64,000 nucleotides of DNA from Hirundichthys speculiger (GCA_018398805.1 JAGFBZ010000863.1:62001-126000); one strand, 5' to 3'; counted from the first letter of the stretch, positions 24,115 through 36,410 are shown. Notes: generated by a model from the letters alone, not told the origin. Made by a program: numbers and translations.

Positions 24115-24640
24115 TACCTCAGTACTGTGAGATGGTGCCGTTTTTATCCATAGGTGACAGAAGTGCATTGCATTTGGGGATTATTGTGAACATGGCCACT
24201 TCTAGCAAAGAAAGCAACAAGCCAAAACAAGCAATGCAGCTCATTCATTTCCCGTCAAACAACCATAGTGTACTACTGCAATTATGTGGTGTGAACATCA
24301 CATAGATTCAAAGCAAAGAAGCTACACATCTGTCCCTTCATGGCTGCCTGACGTTAGTAACGTGGATGTAACATCTCTGCACAGGGAAGATGGAAGGCAC
24401 TGATTCTGTGGGAGAGGAAGGACAAAGAATGACAACGTGCTGAACCTCACAAGAATTTACAGGTTATGTTCCTGTCATTTTGACAAGAAAAAGATCAGCA
24501 CTGACGGCTGCACGAGTGGTGATCCTGTCGACTTTGAACTTTCTGGTCCGGAGCAGTCACGTTTACATTTAGGATGCCACATTGCCTTCAAGGTGTGTAA
24601 CACAAATTACAGACACTACCATCATGCCCCCTCCACTCAG
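24115..24640 (+). repeat. Dispersed repeat with THAP-like coding remnant, copy B
   Basis: This second copy of the 21525-21990 repeat preserves a start-like ATGGCCACTTCTAGCAAAG at 24191 and, after frame breaks, the open frame 24437-24685. That frame contains RLCSCHFDKKKISTDGCTSG and DPVDFELSG. CSCHF has the Cys-x2-His spacing of the last zinc ligands of a THAP domain (expected C..C....C-x2-H). The first Cys pair is not clearly kept. Read as a pseudogenised or repeat-borne DNA-binding domain; confidence is low to moderate. Confidence 0.4.
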
Positions 24641-24689
24641 CAGAGAGACACCTTCCTGTTGATCTCAATTCAAGTTTTCTACTGATGTT

Positions 24690-26940
24690 GATCATCCAGA
24701 TTCAGACAGAAAAGGAGAATCATCTATCTATCAAAGTTCCTTCACACACAGGAGCTACATATCCACATTTAACACATGTAAGCCGCAAACACACTATCTC
24801 AGCAATAAGCACTTAAATTCCTGGTAGATGCAGTGAGAACACACACAGTTGAGGTGGGAATAGTGGTACTCTGTGCACATCTTCAGTAGTCAGTCCCCTG
24901 GCCCAACCCAGCATACCTCGGTTTTAGTCAAGGCACTGAGCATTACAAAATGTGTGAGATTTTCCCACACACAAAACACGCATAACATACATTCATGTAT
25001 TTAAAAAAAAATATTCAGGGGAGCAAACACAAAACAAGATGAAAAAAAATTAAACTTTCTTCAACCAAGCAAGTAAACAGAGAAGGAAAACATGTTTTTT
25101 TTTCTTGCAGAAGTGTTGTTCTATGGGTGGGACACCAGAGGGCGCAGGACTCCAGGATTGATACAGCCGCTGCTTCTGCTGCTGTGCAAATGGCTGTGCA
25201 TTGAAAAGATGAGTCACTCAGGAGATACTGACCTTCATGGAGACTGTGGAAGAATAGTTTTACGTAACAGTGCCATTCAACACCAACAAATCAAAGAAAA
25301 GGCAAGCAGAACTTAGAATAGATATCTTATTTTGTGGGGACAGGAAAAAAAAGGTAATACACATGCGCATGAGAGGGTACAATTTGGTGTATAAACACTG
25401 TCCTTCACAGAGAGAAGATTAAATGTTCCTCTAAGACTGAAACTCCACAGACAGATTCAGGGTGGCCTTCAAGTAAACATATCCCTGTTGGGTCATGCTG
25501 CAGTGGTGATGTCAATGAGAATAAGATTTTGGGCAGTGCAGAGAGAAAATATGAGATAAAGGAGACGTTTTTCCTGAATGAACTCATTCAAATGAACATG
25601 GGGTCATGTTTGCAAAGTTGCAACAACTGATGAATCTTGAAAGACTGATCAAAGTAGTTAGGCTGTATTGTATATTCTAATCTCCTTCTGGATATGATGT
25701 TGATGTAGTTAAAAAAAAACAACAACAAAATTCAAGAATTCCACTTAAACGTGCATATCTGATATCTGCCTCTCTTTTTTTTATTGGTCATATCTTTCTG
25801 ACAATTGTCTCTGGTTACTTGACCTTTTACACCTAAAAGCAGAACTAAAAACTTCAACAAATCCAGTCTTGAAAATGTTCTGGCTTTGAAATCGTTGAGT
25901 TGTCAATTGTTTACTTGAAGAAAGGTGCATCCTCCACAACGCATGCGCCTGCATGCTTCCTGAGGTTATGAGTCACAATGCAAAAAAACTGCTTCTTAAT
26001 GCGGAAACACTTTTCCAGTGATAAAAACAAGAGAGTGAGAGAGACAGAGATTCAGTTTGATTCACATTCTCAAGTGCAATTTGATAATAATGACCCCAGT
26101 AATTTGAATCCAAAATTAAATGTAATTAAATCATGCTTGAGCAAAATACTTTCTTTCAGCCCAGCCTGAAAATATGTGGAATTTCATGCACATTTACAAG
26201 TTTTTTTTGGTGGAAACCACATGATAGGAATTGATTTGGCACCATGATAAACGGTTTTTCCAGTTTTCATAGAGATTAGCTGACAAAATCATGGAGGACC
26301 ACTGTAGCTGATCTCCCCCCTCCCAGAGGCTGAGGCCATCACATAACAGATTTATTTCTATCCTCTACTCATTAGACTTGAAAATCACTAAACCAGCTTA
26401 CTCTGGTTTTCAATAAAACCCTGAGTCCAGGCACGTGTGCATGGATGTGCTTTTTTTTTTTGGTATGTGTATACATGCATGTTTATTTTTTAATTCCTAG
26501 CAAAATGTTGTAAACCAGTGCTTGAACATCTAAATTATGATCAAACAAAAAATGTTACATAACATACATGCATAACATAAGAAAACTAGTGGAATTCTAT
26601 GTCTAGTCAGGCTTGCCAGTTATATCCGATTTTTTTAAAAAATAGTTGCATTACATTCAAACGTGTGCACAGAATTAATATATACATTTTCAACTGAGAA
26701 ATGTTATTATGCTGGATTTTTGGAACAGAACAGGCTTGCCATAGAGCAGCGTTCAGCTGCTCTCCTTTTCCTTTTCCCATTTTTCCCCCCTCCTCCCTCT
26801 GTTTCCTTTCTCACGTGGATGCAGCAGGATCAGCATGAGGGGTAACGTAGAAGAGACTCATCACTTCTTTACTGGGGCAGCTGTGCCATGTTTCTGCCCT
26901 CTCCTCCCCTCTCCTCTGTATACTTCTGCTCTTTCGTTTC
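24690..26940. other. Intergenic; one CTCF-like motif
   Basis: No gene or repeat is assigned. At 25132-25148, ACACCAGAGGGCGCAGG matches the CTCF core as I remember it. A poly-T run and a short polypyrimidine stretch occur near 26760-26800. Confidence 0.4.
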
Positions 26941-26945
26941 ACATA

Positions 26946-27564
26946 CACCATATTGCCAAAAGTATTCGCTCACCTGCCTTGACTCACATATGAGCTTTAG
27001 TTCATCCCGTTCCTAATCAATATGACGTGGGTCACCCTTTGCAGCTAGAACAGCTTCAACTCTTCTGGGAAGGCTTTCCACAAGGTTTAGGAGTGTGTTT
27101 ATGGGGATTTTTGGCCATTCTTTCCAGAAGTGCATTTGTGAGGTCAGACACTGATGTTGGACCAGAAGGTCTGGCTCTCAGTCTCTGCTCTAATTCCTCC
27201 CAAAGGTGTTCTATCGGGTTGAGGTCAGGACTCTGTGCAGACCAGTCAAGTTCATCCACACCGCTTTATAGCTGAGTTGCTGTCGTTCCCAAACATTTCC
27301 ATTTCCTTATAATACAGCTGACAGTTGACTGTGGGATATGTAGGAGCGAGAAAATTTCATGACTGGATATGTTGCACAGGTGGCATCCTATCACAGTTCC
27401 ACGCTGGAATTCACTGAGCTCCTGAGAGCGACACATTCTTTCACAAATTTTTCTAGAAATAGTCTGCATGCCTCGGTAATTTTATACACCTGTGGCCAAA
27501 GTGACTGGAACACCTGATTCTAAGAATTTAGGATGGGTGAGCAAATACTTTTGGCAATATCGTG
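26946..27564 (-). mobile_element. Tc1-like deletion derivative ('attgccaaaagtattcgctcacc' family)
   Basis: The ends, ATATTGCCAAAAGTATTCGC and its near complement GCAAATACTTTTGGCAATAT, are bordered by TA at 26944-26945 and 27565-27566. The minus-strand frame 27259-27056 encodes MDELDWSAQSPDLNPIEHLW, which keeps the third catalytic Glu motif of the transposase. The minus-strand frame 27469-27266 carries the N-terminal helix-turn-helix region (SELSEFQRGTVIGCHL-like). The central catalytic part with the first two Asp residues is deleted, so the copy is non-autonomous. A longer copy lies at 59351-60510. Confidence 0.85.
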
Positions 27565-27569
27565 TATTT

Positions 27570-28990
27570 TTCGTGCTTTCCTCTGTCCACCTTTCAGTTT
27601 CTTTTTTTTCTCGTATTAATTTTGGTCTGCTTTAATTCATCATTTCATTTCTTCAGATGCTGTGCCTCTGTCATTTTTCTTAATCTCCTTCTGAGTTGGC
27701 TTCAGATAAACTGTATATTTTATTATTATTTTAGTATTATGCATATAAAAAAAACTCACAAATTTGTCATTTGGCATATTTTGTTAGTGGTAAACATTCG
27801 TTGCCAGTGCTTCCTTTCATCTTTTGGCTAAGCTGTTTCTCATCTCACTCACTTTACATTCGATCCAGTAGCACAGCATGCATCCAGCTGAACCTGAAGG
27901 GCTCATTCCTTTAACGCTGTAGCAGCTCTGATACACTACTTTGCAAAAGTGCTGGTACAATAAAACTGGACCTTGTAGTTTTATCATATGAGCACTGTCT
28001 CATAATAATTACTAGAAGACATTATTATCATCAAGAATTTGTCCCATTATTGGCCTTTAAACAACCTTTGACATGTTTTCCCTGGGTATTTAATTTTCCT
28101 GTTTTCAAAGATAATTTCCAAAAAGAAAAACAGTGATGCAAATATTTTATATTCAAGCTTCTAATTCTTTGGTGCTATGACATAGTGTAAAATAACATCA
28201 GCAGCTCTCCTGTCTCTCCTTCAGTCTGGAGATGATGGCTGGCTGTTATTCAAGATCCTATACTCTCTGGAGCTACTCTCATCCAGTATCAAGTACTCCA
28301 CAATGCCCAAAATAGCACCGGAATCTCCTTTGGGATCTACAGCTGAGTTTTTCTGCAATAATCTGCTTGTGTGTGTTTTTCTGTGCATGTGCATATTTGA
28401 ATGCCATTGCAGAGCTCTCATTAGCAGAATGAATGAAAAGATGATCATGGATGATCATGAAGCATTTTAAAACAACAGATTTTATTTATTTATTTATTTA
28501 TTTATTTTTTTGCGGGTCCAGTGATTCAACACCCATAAATATTCACACCAATATGGCATATCTAAAAGAATCAGCTGTCAACAGGCTTTCGGCACAATAA
28601 ATGTCAATGTTGCAACCAAAACCCATTAGGAAACAGCTAGCTTTGTCATGTTTAGATTTCCGAACTACTCAGAGGGATTTTTGCTGCAGCTACAAGTGTG
28701 TGTTGATGAGGTTCCCAGCTTTCTGTTGGTTTGTGTACATGAACGGCTTGCGTGGGACATTAAAATGTTGCTTCATCAGCAGAGGCAGCCAGAGCCCCAG
28801 GCAGGAGAGAACAACCACGGCAGCAGAAAGAGAGAAAGATAAATGCATGACAGCTGTTCCAGATGGTGAATTGGAAGAGAAAAAACCTGCAAAATATATA
28901 GAAAGAGTGGAGAAACCTGTTATTACCTCCACCCACCTGCAGACCATACTTGTCTGAAAGTTTGGAGGCAGATAAGAAATGATCAGACAC
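27570..28990. other. Intergenic; (TTTA)n at 28480-28508
   Basis: Apart from a short TTTA microsatellite there is nothing I can assign. Open frames near 28601-28996 overlap on both strands without family resemblance. Confidence 0.4.
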
Positions 28991-29006
28991 ATTCATTATG
29001 AAATTT

Positions 29007-29007
<1 letters not shown>

Positions 29008-29086
<79 letters not shown>
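29008..29086. repeat. (TA)n microsatellite, block 1
   Basis: A TA array ending at the left terminus of a MITE. Confidence 0.95.
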
Positions 29087-29089
<3 letters not shown>

Positions 29090-29446
29090 ATGGAAAAAAT
29101 TATTAGACCCCCCCCGTTTTCTTCAGTTTTCTTGTTCATTTAATGCCTGGTACAACTAAAGGTACATTTGTTTGGACAAACTTAACGATAACCACAAAGA
29201 TTGCTCATAAGAGTTTTATTTAAGAGCTGATATCTTACCATTTTCCATGGTTTTCTTGATTATAACCTAAATCACTTAAGTTTTTACATCAATAGCTATG
29301 GCGTTGTACTGCCAAAAACACTGCTTTTATGCATTCAGTGTTTTCTTTTCTGTCTGTTTTAGTCACATGATGACGTTTAGTGGTACCAGGTATTAAAATG
29401 AACAAGAAAGTGAAGAAAAATGGTGGTCTAATAATTTTTTCCATGA

Positions 29447-29449
<3 letters not shown>
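29087..29449. mobile_element. Mariner/Tc1-type MITE in TA array
   Basis: Inverted ends GTCATGGAAAAAATTATTAG (left) and CTAATAATTTTTTCCATGAC (right) are perfect over 20 bases or more, next to TA. The right end carries an extra TG before the TA, so the left end seems to have lost two terminal bases. No transposase is encoded. It sits between TA microsatellites. Confidence 0.85.
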
Positions 29450-29539
<90 letters not shown>

Positions 29540-29545
29540 TATATA
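29450..29545. repeat. (TA)n microsatellite, block 2
   Basis: A TA array between two MITEs. Confidence 0.95.
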
Positions 29546-29924
29546 CAGCCATTCCCAAACTTCAGAATACCAAGGCCCAATTTAAAATGTGAAAAATCTC
29601 CGCGGCCCGCCAAAACCTTTAATCACAACCTTTGATCAACATACAAGACTAGAAGCTATGTTCTGATATTAATGTAAGGACGCAACAAATAAGGTGACAC
29701 TTGTCATATTAAGATAAGATGACGGTAGAATAACACTTAACTGGTTTGTTTTGTTACTTCTTAATGTTTTTAAATCATGTCATTAATATTCTAATTAAAA
29801 ACATATTTAAAAAACATCGAGGATTTAAAACATATTTGTTTAATTTTAATGACCTCTTCACGGCCCACCTGCAGTACCGCGACGGCCCACTAGGGGGCCG
29901 CGGCCCACACTTTGGGAATCTGTG

Positions 29925-29926
<2 letters not shown>
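29546..29926. mobile_element. hAT-type non-autonomous element in TA array
   Basis: The left end, CAGCCATTCCCAAACTTC, and the right end, CACTTTGGGAATCTGTGG, are imperfect inverted repeats. Inner GGCCCAATTTAA and CGGCCCAC blocks are typical of Charlie-like hAT MITEs ('ccaaactttt...cggccca'). The right part contains CCACTAGGGGGCCG (29887-29900), a CTCF-like motif. Confidence 0.65.
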
Positions 29927-29928
<2 letters not shown>

Positions 29929-29987
<59 letters not shown>

Positions 29988-30031
29988 TCTATATATATAT
30001 ATATATATCTATATTTATACACATATATAGA

Positions 30032-30103
<72 letters not shown>

Positions 30104-30116
30104 CTATATATATATC

Positions 30117-30147
<31 letters not shown>

Positions 30148-30187
30148 CTCTCTCTACTCTCTCTCTCTCTCTATCTATCTCTCTCTC
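29929..30187. repeat. (TA)n/(TAGA)n/(TC)n compound microsatellite, block 3
   Basis: A TA array with scattered ATCTATA/TAGATA variants, passing into CTCTCTCTCTA and TCTATC repeats. Confidence 0.95.
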
Positions 30188-31790
30188 AGTCAGTGTGTGT
30201 GGTTGTTTCACCCACAAATATCTACATTTGGTTTTGACATTGACAGCCCTGCATGCACATATTTTTAATGTTCAAATAAGCAATGAGTAAGTCCTGTTAG
30301 ATAAATACAAAACAAAAACTCACAGCTGTCCACTGGAAGATTAGTCTGTTTAGTGACACTGTAAGAAGTTTGTAAATATGCGTATTCATTGGAATTGTGT
30401 TGCTTTAACCCCAAAATAAATACATGAATTTTTTTCAAAAGAAATTGGAAAAAAGAAAAGGGAGAGAAAAGACAGTCCTCAGTTGGAAAATCATTTCTAC
30501 AACTTCAGTGATATGCAAAGATTTCCCAAAGCAATAGGGGGGGGCCTAAATATTCAGGATGAGGAACGAATAACTAACTGACAGAGAGAGAATAGACAGA
30601 GGTCAGTGTGATCACCAGCTGTTGGAGATGAATAGACTATTATACTGAACAGAGGACAGCAGATGGCTAGTCAGCACACTGACGCACTTGTGAACAGAGA
30701 AATTTTAGAGAGGCTAAAAAAGGTCATCCACATGACCAAAACAGAAAATAATCTGCTGGCTCACATGTTCTGATTTCTAAACAAGACACCATCTACAAAG
30801 AAGTTAGGACACTTGACACAATATGAACCAAGCCAGACGGGGGAAAAATGCAAATAGCTGCCAATTATTCAAAATATTTTAAAATCAAATTCGTGTACAA
30901 ATAAGAAGAAGAAGAATGTGTAATTTTTTTTAAGGTGTTTTTAATTTAATTTAATAAGTTAATTACAAGACTGGATTTTGAAAGAGCGTCACAGGTAAAG
31001 ATGGGGTACAAGAATGAATATTTGAAACATAAATTGCAAGAACTGCAGAAAATAACTGCATTGAAACCAGCACTTTATTTATTAATTTGTTTTAATCAGT
31101 GCCATCATTTCAATACCATCAAAATTACATCAATATTGGCCCTCCATGCCAAAAATGCATCTTCTCAGCTTCATCTCTGACTGTAGACTAAGCTACATTC
31201 AGCAGTGCTCTTTCATCTGTTACCAAAAGTTCATGAAGCTACTGATGTGGAGAATAAACTGAGAGCTTTGCTTCATGGCCTTGACGTGGGGGAGCTTCAG
31301 GCAGGTGTGCAGACTCAGTCAGGGGCCAGGTGTCTTTTTCTCAAAAAACTTCCAAAATGCTTTCTTTAAAGTAGACTTGCAGCAGAAAAAAAGAGCACTG
31401 TAGTCTGGACCAGGTCAATCACAGAGAGCTTTATTCCTCAGCACAAGAGTCCAGACTCCAAAGGTTTTTCCCTTAGAGTTATTCTGCAGTTATTCAGCAG
31501 AACAACTGACTTTTCTGATCCATACATCACCTTTTATGCCCATCTGTTATGGGAGTGGTCAACCTAGGGACATGTCCTTTTTTCTCTTTCCAGGAATCTC
31601 CCTTGGAGCATGTATTTAAAAAAAAAAAAAAAAAAACTGGTGTCAGCCCTGACGGTGTGTAGCGACTAAGCGAGGAGGTGACGATGTGAGGTGAGGTCAA
31701 GGCCTTGGGTACGCACAATGCGAGTCTACGTAAGGCTTTGATGTGCGAGAGGCTCCACATTGGGATCAAAAGGACAGCTGCCAACTCCAA
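30188..31790. other. Intergenic, nothing assigned
   Basis: AT-rich to about 31200, then mixed sequence with a poly-A tract at 31616-31637 that could mark a retrotransposed tail. No termini or coding motifs were found. Confidence 0.35.
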
Positions 31791-31791
31791 G

Positions 31792-31914
31792 CCTGATAAA
31801 CAGAAGGGAGCCCTGTCAATCAGTGTGTCGCACCTGATAAACAGAAGGGAGGCCTGTCAATCACTGTGTCTCACCTGATAAACAGAAGGGAGGCCTGTCA
31901 ATCACTGTGTCTCA
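31792..31914. repeat. 41-bp minisatellite, 3 copies
   Basis: Three head-to-tail copies of a unit starting CCTGATAAACAGAAGGGAG. They differ at a few positions, and copies 2 and 3 are nearly identical. Confidence 0.95.
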
Positions 31915-32479
31915 CCCGACATCTGCCTCTCATGTTAGCCCAAGCCCACAGCAAGAGCAAACATGCCTGCTCAGCACATCTCCCCCCCAAGACAGACCCT
32001 CACTATGTTTGGGGTCATGAAAGGTTCACCACTCGCAGAAGAGATACAATGGGAGGACAATAGGCATAGAAAATAACACAAATAGGTAAAGAAAACAACA
32101 CAAGGAAGAGTAAAAAGTGAAAAAATAGACACTACAGCATGTCTAACCTTTTCCTGGAGAGAACCACGACCTCAGATGACACTATAACACTATAACATAA
32201 TATGACACTATAATCCACAGGGAGCAGGGAGATTGTTTTATTCGGTCACATCTCTTTTATCCATCAGAGATTTTAAATACAGAGACAAACATTATTATTT
32301 ACAGACAAATATTATTAATAATGTAATATACAGTAGACATATTCTGAAGTGCAAATGTGTGTGTTGCCCATGTAACAATGGTTTGAACTCCACTCTTAAA
32401 AAAATATATATATATATCAAGTTGCCAAATAAATGAATATATGACAAATAATATGAAGACTAATTTCATTAAAAACTAG

Positions 32480-32882
32480 AAAAGCACTCGGAGAATGCAG
32501 ACCTCCGCCAAGTACGACAGTTCCCCCATATAGCGATTTACAGATTGCGATAAAATCCACGTTCAGATCCGGCTCCGGATTGTCAATCCCTGAGTCAAAT
32601 TTCATGAGTTTTGGGCAATAATTAACGGAGATATTGAGAAACAAAATTTTTTAGCCCCATTTACCGCAATGTTATCGAAAATTTGAAAGTGATCCAGAAT
32701 CCAGGATTTCTTCCAGATCACACCCAAAATGAAATCGTTTTTTCCTTTTCACATTTCTGACAACTCCTGAAAATTTCATCAAAATCCATCCATAACTTTT
32801 TGAGTTATCTTGTACACAGACAGACAAACAAACAGACACACAGATAAATGCCAGCAAAAACATAACCTCCTTGGCGGAGGTA
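32480..32882. repeat. Interspersed repeat with inverted ends ACCTCCGCCAAG...CTTGGCGGAGGT
   Basis: Perfect 12-bp inverted termini lie at 32501-32512 and 32870-32881. Upstream is AAAAGCACTCGGAGAATGCAG, which I recall as part of the same family. A 3'-portion copy at 61066-61250 shares CTTCCAGATCACACCCAAAA, TGACAACTCCTGAAAATTTC, the CAGACAGACAAAC stretch and the CTTGGCGGAGGT end. No coding content. The superfamily is uncertain. Confidence 0.75.
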
Positions 32883-32884
32883 AT

Positions 32885-34430
32885 AACAGATTTTAAACTA
32901 TAATGTACTTGGACGGTTCATTTCCCAGATAACTAATGTTTACATTACTAGAATCTCCATACGTCAAACCATCCCATTCACACGTGTTCAGAGAAAATGA
33001 AAACATGCACAGATTTTTGCAGGAAGTTAAATGAAACACTTTTGCTGTCTCACTGGCTCTGACCCTGACACCATCTCAGCGGATCACACTGTTCTCTCAG
33101 CTCTTTCCTCGGTACACATGTCATCACTAATAGTGTAAATGTACAAAAGACACAAAAGATCATTGTTAGCTTTGACGTTTTATCCACGGTATCACGACAA
33201 ACCACAAGGTAAAAACTGAGCGTAACTACAGCCTGACCGGCAAACACACTTCAAGGAAGCAGACGAGTTATGTGAAGGCCTTTTTTTTTCTTTTCCTTTT
33301 TTTTCTTTTTCCTTTTCTTTTCTGAGATCTATGCTAATATGGTGTAACAAATGTATAATATCTCTGAAATGCACCCGTAAATGTTGCTTTATTTGGTCTG
33401 AATCTGGTAAGAGGGATGATTATTCGGTGACTACACGCTTTGACCCCATTTTGGAGACATCTTGTTCTCATATTTCTAAGATGATGAGCACATGATGTGG
33501 TGAAGACATCCTCTTATGAAATGTGTCAAAGTACAAATTCTCATGGTTTTTTTTAAACATAAGTTGCAAGCCCACATATTTATTATGAAGATTAATCTCT
33601 TTCAGAATTGCATGCCATCACTTTGTCATATTCCTGCTTGAATTTTCATTTCTAAAACACATTGAGCTGACAACATTCACAAAATGAGTCAAAGAGAGGA
33701 TCTCCATATAATTTTGTGTTGGTGAATGTTGACTGAATACAGTGTTACATAACAGATGCATACTGTGCTGTCAGTGGGTGGCCATCATGAACTAGTGAGT
33801 TGACTACCTCTGTGTATGTGTGTGCAATATGGCCTCATGAAGATCAGTAAACGTAGAATAAAACTGTGTTCAGCTCATTATTTTTGCCTTCTTATGCTTT
33901 GCATTAATAGGATTTGTTTAAGAGTTTTTACATGGACCCACTATACCTGAAAAATAAACATTTATAACTTCCCACAAGGTCGTTAGAGTTGCTAGTCACA
34001 AACCCTGAGATGTTTTTTTCAGCAAACATCCTGTTTAGAAATAAACAACAGAAAGGAACATAGTGTACATACAACCGTATGAAAATTAATGAGGGTCATG
34101 ACGGAGAATAAATTCTTACAAGTGGTTTCCCAGAAATAATATATCTGAAACCAATGCTGCGGCAACAATGCTCTCATTCACCAACCAGGAATATGTAGGT
34201 CGTTTCTAGTAGGAAAACAGATTTATTACTGTGATATGGGAAAACAGTTTTCAGTGTGAGCTTCTGCTCTCTCAAGTAATGGATAAAATAACAATCTTTA
34301 TACAAAAGCATGTACATTTAGACAATATATGTAGGACAAACACAGAATCTATAATATTTATACAAAATTATCGCTCAATAAAATAGATCACATGTGAGTT
34401 TTTCTTCCTTTTCAATTTATTTGAAGAACT
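32885..34430. other. Intergenic, nothing assigned
   Basis: AT-rich; a polypyrimidine stretch at 33280-33325. No supported genes. Confidence 0.4.
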
Positions 34431-34494
34431 TACTTAAACCAGTCGAAAGAGAACAAATACACCGACAGTGGAGTACAAAAGAACAGATGAAGAC

Positions 34495-35060
34495 ACTAAA
34501 CAAGAAGACATAAAGCAGACCGTGTTGGTGTGGTCTGTGTGATATGTGTAGTGTAGTATGTGTGAGTTGTGTGGTGTGGTGCATATCCGTGAATGTGTGG
34601 TGGTTTGAGTTGTGATAGTGTTGTGATAGTGTTTGTCTCCAGTATCCTCCCCAAAGATAAAGCAGACCAGCAGCCTGGACCCAGGACCATAAGCAGTGAT
34701 GTTGGCCTCCAACGCCTCTTCAGCACCAACCAGTGACCACAACCACGCCTACAGGCTGGACCACAGTTGGTGCTGAAGTGTTGGGCCAGTGTCATGCAGC
34801 AGACCTCCACCAGTGCACTGGTTTTCCCTCCAGGCCTAACAGGTGCCATCCAGCCCATCCACCCCTCCCACCGCCACAAGCCCAGACAGGGGAACAAGCC
34901 CCCCCACACACCAGAGGCAACAGAAAGGTGGAGTGGCCCACAGTCCAGGAAGGCACCAACCTGCACCACCAGAACATACAACCGACGGCACGGGTACGGT
35001 ATGAGGGCAGGGGAAGGGTGACCCCGCCCGCCCCCCCAACCATATCAAGGTTTTAGGAGT
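34495..35060. repeat. GC-rich, repeat-like segment
   Basis: A GT-rich stretch (34520-34640) is followed by a C-rich one with long overlapping open frames on both strands (34496-34981 minus, 34733-35056 plus). Text such as GAAGGCACCAACCTGCACCA followed by CCAGAACATACAACC recalls untranslated parts of dispersed fish repeats. No conserved protein motif appears in any frame. I treat it as an unclassified repeat, not a gene. Confidence 0.35.
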
Positions 35061-35439
35061 TAATAAAGCACTAACTCACTATCACTCACACTTGTGCATT
35101 TATTAAAAAATAAAATGAAATACTGCCAGAGAGGACTGGTGAAGGACATGTTCACTTTTTACATTACACTCAAAAAAAGCAAACTGGGTGTCTGTTACCG
35201 TAACCTAAGTCCAGTATGTAGCTTGTATTATATAAAATCATGTTTTATAGTTAAACATTTCTAAATTATGCAGTTTTAACACAATACTACAACAATTTAA
35301 ATTTACTAGACTAATTTATGTTAATACAACATAATTCTAATGGATTAAGATAACAAATCACTTCTGTTTACAACTCCGGAGCAGTAGGTGGCAGTAATGA
35401 GCCAATTCCTAATCAGTAGTTCCTTCTTTAATCATTGTC

Positions 35440-35666
35440 AAAGTTGGAGCGGCAAAGTGGAGCGGACATTTTGAGATGAGACAGCAGGCGTGGAAGAAGG
35501 TAAGCTTAATCTTTTCTCTTCAATTGAAAAGAAGGTAATAAAAGTACAGAATTGTTATCGACAGTTAGTTATTGCCGTCTTTTGCATTTTGAATGACTTT
35601 TTCTGTTCTGCGTGTTTTATTAGAGTGCAGGTTCGACTGTCGCCATGTGCAGGCTTTTTAAATAAG
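35440..35666 (+). other. Candidate 5' non-coding exons of the SAMD3-like gene
   Basis: A first exon could end at 35499 with AAG|GTAAGC (donor GT at 35500-35501). A second could run 35624-35666, bordered by TTTTATTAG on the left and AATAAG|GTGAGC on the right. The second contains only a six-codon ATG frame. Both donors fit consensus well. They lie about 0.8-1 kb upstream of the first recognisable coding exon. No transcript evidence is available. Confidence 0.35.
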
Positions 35667-35927
35667 GTGAGCAGGTTGACGGCGGCAGACTCATTTACAT
35701 AACCGCTCAAACCAAACACAGTTTTGAAAACGTTTTAAAAAATAATAGTGGTAAAGTTAAATATTCCCACAAGTAGCGTCTTTCTTTCGCCTGGAGTCCG
35801 ACAGAAAGTCGACACTAACTCCACATTTGGCGAGTAGCAAGTGGTTTTTTTTCCGCCGCCGTCGCGGACTTTCTCTGTTAACTCGTGTATATGTCCTCGG
35901 GCGGGACCACTGCTCTGGTGCAGCTAG

Positions 35928-36410
35928 TGATGGGTTGGTCGCGAACGAGAGCCGTTAAAGAGCCGGCTCTTTGAAGTGAACGACGGGAGCCGGCTCGCGA
36001 TAGAGAGCGATTTTTTTATTTTTTATTTTTTTAAATTGTCTTTTAAAGCCGCATTAACATGAGTGGCTGGGGGGGGGGGGGGGGGGGAGGGGGGGAGGAC
36101 AGGCACACGAACAGGAGGCAGACAGGCGAGAGGAGCGAAAGAGGGTTGGACCATTTCACCAAAGATGAGTGACAACAGGAAAATAAGTAAAATTTGGACA
36201 CATTTTAAAGTGTTAGACTCCAGAAAGGCAGAGTGAACACTTTGTAAAATACAAATTTCATATGGAGCAGGATCCACAAACAACCTGCACAGGAATATTC
36301 TAACTAATCATCCAACAGTGCAATTAACAGAGTTGGAGAAAAGACCAGCAAGGGACTCTGAAGGTTTTTCACTATTTAGAATGTATTTATGTATATGTTA
36401 AGTTTATTAA
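35928..36410 (+). pseudogene. hAT element fragment with broken BED zinc finger
   Basis: The segment starts TAGTGATGGGTTGGTCGCGA, followed by AGAGCCGGCTCTTTGAAG, a 5' end typical of one fish hAT family. A 26-base G-rich run follows at 36070-36106. From 36164, the frame reads MSDNRKISKIWTHFKVLDS, then RKAE, a stop (TGA at 36235-36237) where a BED finger's first Cys would be expected, then TLCKIQISYGAGSTNNLHRN and ILTNHP. So one zinc ligand codon is a stop, and a His of the last pair appears as Asn. There is no right terminus. It sits inside the TIR-bounded unit, between its candidate 5' exons and the first coding exon. Confidence 0.7.

Noticed and set aside
31792..31914. Direct repeats with similar spacing that might suggest a CRISPR array
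   Set aside because: It is a plain 41-bp tandem minisatellite without unique spacers, in a vertebrate genome.
34496..35056. Long overlapping frames on both strands in GC-rich DNA
   Set aside because: Low stop-codon frequency from GC content; no conserved motif in any frame and text resembling dispersed repeat DNA.
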